64,000 nt of DNA, taken from positions 26,772,391 to 26,836,390 of the forward strand of contig NC_091127.1 of NCBI RefSeq assembly GCF_040183065.1. The letters are read 5' to 3'. The notes beneath the pieces were generated by a model, which had not been told where the DNA came from, did no database searches, and saw nothing but the letters and a program-made list of their open reading frames with translations. Each line of letters begins with the position of its first letter. Within the stretch, counting starts at the first letter, position 1. Source of the DNA: Periplaneta americana. Taxonomy: Eukaryota > Arthropoda > Insecta > Blattodea > Blattidae. Of this stretch, positions 61,311-64,000 are shown in pieces. Position numbers and translations under genes: made by a program.

Positions 61311-62151
61311 CAGTAAAATCTCGTTAATCTGGCCCTCAATAAGCCGGACTTCACTTAATCCGAACGGGCAAAAAAAAAAAAAAGAGTTTGGGAAAAATAA
61401 ACATTCTTGTTTTATAACTCACTTATATATTTTTTATTTTTTTACCCAATGCGACCAGGTTGTCTTTTCGACATTTCTGGTCTTCTCTTCTGGCCGTGGC
61501 TTAGTTGTAACCCACTTCTGAGATTGGGGCGCCTGGAAGGCGGAGTTACATTACCCTGATGATGTGATAGGATGATTATGATAATGTGGTGCCAGGAGAG
61601 GTCTTAAATCTAAACTTAACCTAAATTCCAGACCATGGACGAACACAGGAATAATCCCCTTTAAGGAAAAATTCCTGTGCTCTAACCGGGAATCGAAGCC
61701 GGGACCTCATGAACTATAGCCAGAAGCTCTGACCACTAGACAATGAGGCCGGTCACTTTTATATATTAGAACTATGAAATTACAATATTACACCTATAGC
61801 ATTAAAAATAAAGAAAATCCATCCAGTTTACATCAAAGTTATTAAGCTATATATACAAATATTATTATCGATTACACAAACACAGGTTTAAAGTATAAGA
61901 GGCAAAACGAGAATGCAAGGTTTTAAATGTGGCTAGAAATCAACAATCACATTCGTCACATTGCTCTGTAACAGCTAAGAATATATGTCTATGCCCTTTA
62001 AATATACCATAATAAACGTGTTTTGTTGCTATAAACGGAATTTTAATGCACTTTCTACTGTTCTTTTAGGTTATTTCAATTAATTCGGACTTTTGTTAAA
62101 CTGGTCAACTTATCCCCCCCCACCAATTAGTCCAGATTAATGAGGTTTTAG
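61311..62151. mobile_element. Tigger-like MITE hosting a SINE
   Basis: TIRs CAGTAAAATCTCGTTAATCT and (complement) CTAAAACCTCATTAATCTGG, TA at 61309 and 62152. CCGGACTTCACTTAATCCGA near the left end pairs with the right subterminal TTAATTCGGACTTTTGTTAA. No coding. Confidence 0.82.
61432..61758 (-). mobile_element. SINE family C, full length
   Basis: Minus strand: GCCTCATTGTCTAGTGGTCA (box A), GGCTTCGATTCCCGG (box B), GGGGATTATTCCTGTGTTCG, GGCGCCCCAATCTCAGAAGT, CCTGGTCGCATTGGGT and an A-rich tail. Duplication TTATATATT at 61423-61431 and 61759-61767. Confidence 0.92.
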
Positions 62152-62483
62152 TATACTTAATTTTAGATGGGAGAAAATGGGCTTGAGATTCTCTTTAAAA
62201 TTAGATGACCCCTATGTTCTTTTTTTCTGAAATATGTTCCCTTATCACATCTTTAGTTGGTTGTGATTCACAACCCCAGGCAACCTCAAGATGCTGAATC
62301 CACTGCGAGCCAGTAAAGAAAAATATTGCTACATCAAAACTGGGTTGAAAAATGAGTAATTCGTAAAGACTGTGGGCTTTGCTTCTAGTGCACATATGCG
62401 CACATGGGACAAAATAATATCTGCAAGTATATACCGATAATGCATATATGTAGGCCTAATAGGTATAACAATTTACTCAGAGA

Positions 62484-62643
62484 AGTGAGTACCAGGGGTA
62501 TTTCTTTAGGGATAAAGGCAGCAGGTACGCAGGACGGACATCCCTACTGTACTGTCATTTGTGCAGACTGTCTGTACAGATGATTTCTGGCACCCTGTGG
62601 GCCTTCATGGCCTATAATGGTGATAACTTTATTTTACTTTACA
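62484..62643 (+). repeat. Probable dispersed retroelement tail
   Basis: TTCTTTAGGGATAAAGGCAG, GGACGGACATCCCTACTGTA, GGCCTTCATGGCCTATAATG and a T-rich (TTTTACT) end look like a cockroach LINE/SINE terminus from memory. Single copy here, so not confirmable from the window. Confidence 0.4.
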
Positions 62644-63399
62644 CAATGTGTCCTGGGCCAATAACTTAGTAACTTCGCCAGCAATCTTACCAAACTGTGA
62701 GATTTTTGTGCAACAATTTGTGTGCTGAGTGAGTTTCCCCAATCTTACGTATAGTGTCCCAGAATTTCATACACTGCTGTAACATGTGTATAGAAGTAAT
62801 GGAGAACATTCTGAACAACTGTTTCGAAATTCAGATAAAAGTTTCTTACTTCCCGTAAATAAATAATTCACTAGTTACACAAGAGATAATTTGCCACACT
62901 GTAGTCTCATGGGAAAGCAAGAACATTATCCACGTAAGCTAATTCCTCCGAATGAACTACAGATATAACTAGGTTTAAATAATAAACCAGTGGAATAGGA
63001 GAAAAAGGCATTGGTTAATCTCGTTAAACAATTACGTAAAAATTGTTGGTATAGGTTGGAACATTCTATAAAAGGGATCAGATCTACCTAATTCACTCAG
63101 AGCTAAAACTGGTAATCTCACACAAACTGGCTAGGCCTACTACTTATTACAGCTGCTGCAAATGCAAAATCGGCTGATGTGGTTATTATGTACTATATTC
63201 TAACAATTACCGGTACATCTAATTTTCGTTACATTCCTTTGCACTTAAATATACCAGTTTAAATCCATTACTTTTTGTTGCCAAACTCCGGAAATAATTT
63301 CATTCACATAGCAACCACTTGAGCTGATTTGGCAGCAACTACAACTAACCGGTTTGCGTGAACTTACCCTAAAACTAGTCTGAATATAGGCCTACTTAC
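62644..63399 (-). other. mRpL47 intron, nothing recognised
   Basis: Follows the donor of exon B. No further L47 exon seen on the minus strand. Confidence 0.4.
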
Positions 63400-63496
63400 T
63401 TTATCTATTCTTTCAGGATTTGGAAATAGTTGTGTCTGTTCTTTGCATTCGTGTTCCATAGTCAATAGCATGTTCTTTTCCTTCAGAAGCACATAC
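63400..63496 (-). CDS. mRpL47: mRpL47 exon B
   Basis: 97 nt, acceptor ttcacaaag, donor gtaagtagg. Reads (W)[16 protein letters not shown] and [12 protein letters not shown], the most conserved helix pair of L47. Confidence 0.88.
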
Positions 63497-63760
63497 CTTT
63501 GTGAAAAAAATAGTTGAAACGCGATTAATTTCATTCAGATATATAACACTGTCGGATATATTTATGAAAAGGCTAAACAAGCTTACCATAGTTTATGTAA
63601 ATCAGAATTACTTTTGATACGTAATTCGTCCTTCTTCCAGGATCTGCCTACTTTAACTTCATTCTGTCCCCAATTCTTTTCATCATCAAAGAACTCCATT
63701 AGACTACGATTCGATGGCGTGGTATGAAATTGTGAGCAGAAGTACGATAAAGAAGCATTG
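63400..63760 (-). CDS. mRpL47: Mitochondrial ribosomal protein L47 (uL29m), two internal exons
   Basis: Two minus-strand exons (63587-63760 and 63400-63496) separated by a 90-bp intron join in phase to about 90 residues. The sequence matches the mitochondrial L29/L47 core: a mature N-terminal region with [15 protein letters not shown], then [35 protein letters not shown], and [10 protein letters not shown]47 belongs to the large mitoribosomal subunit near the exit tunnel (family knowledge). The first exon begins inside a codon, so an upstream exon with the targeting sequence lies beyond 64000. C-terminal exons follow the donor at 63399 but I could not find them down to 60 kb, so they are distant or unrecognised. 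Confidence 0.88.
63587..63760 (-). CDS. mRpL47: mRpL47 exon A
   Basis: 174 nt, acceptor atgttacag, donor gtaagc. Reads [19 protein letters not shown], then [18 protein letters not shown] and KSNSDLHKL, with Trp split TG|G across the intron. HTTP resembles a mitochondrial presequence cleavage zone. Confidence 0.88.
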
Positions 63761-64000
63761 CTGTAACATACAATAAAAAATTGATATAAAACACAGAACT
63801 AAATTCCGAAAGAATTACTAGGGAAATGGTCATTTTCACTAGTATTGCAACCTAGAACTCTGGAACGTTATATATGTAACAAGTGGGGGGAGGGGCCGCA
63901 ATAGTGCATTAAAATATACACCCAAGTATCAAACGATTTTTACGTTCAAAGCATTTGTGGTTGCAAACTAAGGTCAATATAGAGCATCCAGCAGTCTGCA
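63761..64000 (-). other. mRpL47 upstream intron, window edge
   Basis: Ends in a T-rich stretch and TGTATGTTACAG acceptor on the minus strand. No ATG-donor exon is visible. Confidence 0.45.

Overview
This 64 kb window looks like AT-rich, intron-rich insect genomic DNA. The transposon families (tRNA-headed SINEs, LINEs with RNase H tails, DUF4817-type mariner-like elements) suggest a cockroach or termite, probably close to Periplaneta. That placement is inference from remembered families; no search was run. I see no prokaryotic features, no LTR or other virus-like element, and no CRISPR.

Three host genes can be supported by splice-consistent exons. (1) A copine on the + strand, 199-14371, has seven phase-consistent exons covering the end of C2A, C2B and the copine/vWA domain to the stop. 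Its 5' end lies left of the window. (2) A four-exon + strand gene, 23824-33570, encodes a 190-residue protein rich in psi-K-x-E (SUMO-acceptor-like) motifs and ending in a short Cys-x-x-Cys exon. Its N-terminal style resembles insect C2H2 zinc-finger proteins, but no finger array is present. (3) Two exons of mitochondrial ribosomal protein L47 (uL29m) lie on the - strand, 63400-63760, at the right edge. Two further ORFs (47382-47699 +, and about 12511-12832 -) are unidentified.

Most of the rest is transposon mosaic. LINE tails occur at 3268-4559, 4609-4800, 7022-7790, 9797-10103, 16901-17130, 17930-18209, 32512-33165, 34874-35431, 35829-36552, 43640-44300, 45599-46451 and 50575-53460. Several have exact target-site duplications, including one of 88 bp. 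SINEs fall into at least four families. DNA transposons include three TWA-flanked Harbinger-like MITEs, several mariner-like elements (one a 239-bp-arm foldback, one carrying an 87-bp perfect palindrome), Tigger/pogo elements (one with an intact DDE ORF), a hAT with a perfect 8-bp duplication, a Helitron-like element nested in a TIR element, and what looks like the C-terminal end of a Crypton tyrosine recombinase.

Nesting is the dominant architecture. A Harbinger-like MITE sits in a LINE, a SINE in a LINE, a LINE in a LINE, two LINEs in a mariner, a LINE and a SINE in Tigger elements, a Tigger in another TIR element, and a Helitron in a TIR element. In several cases a duplication or an uninterrupted paralogue in the same window fixes the junction to the base. 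The host genes are unrelated to each other in function; the copine introns and the 33.5-63.4 kb intergenic stretch have absorbed most insertions.
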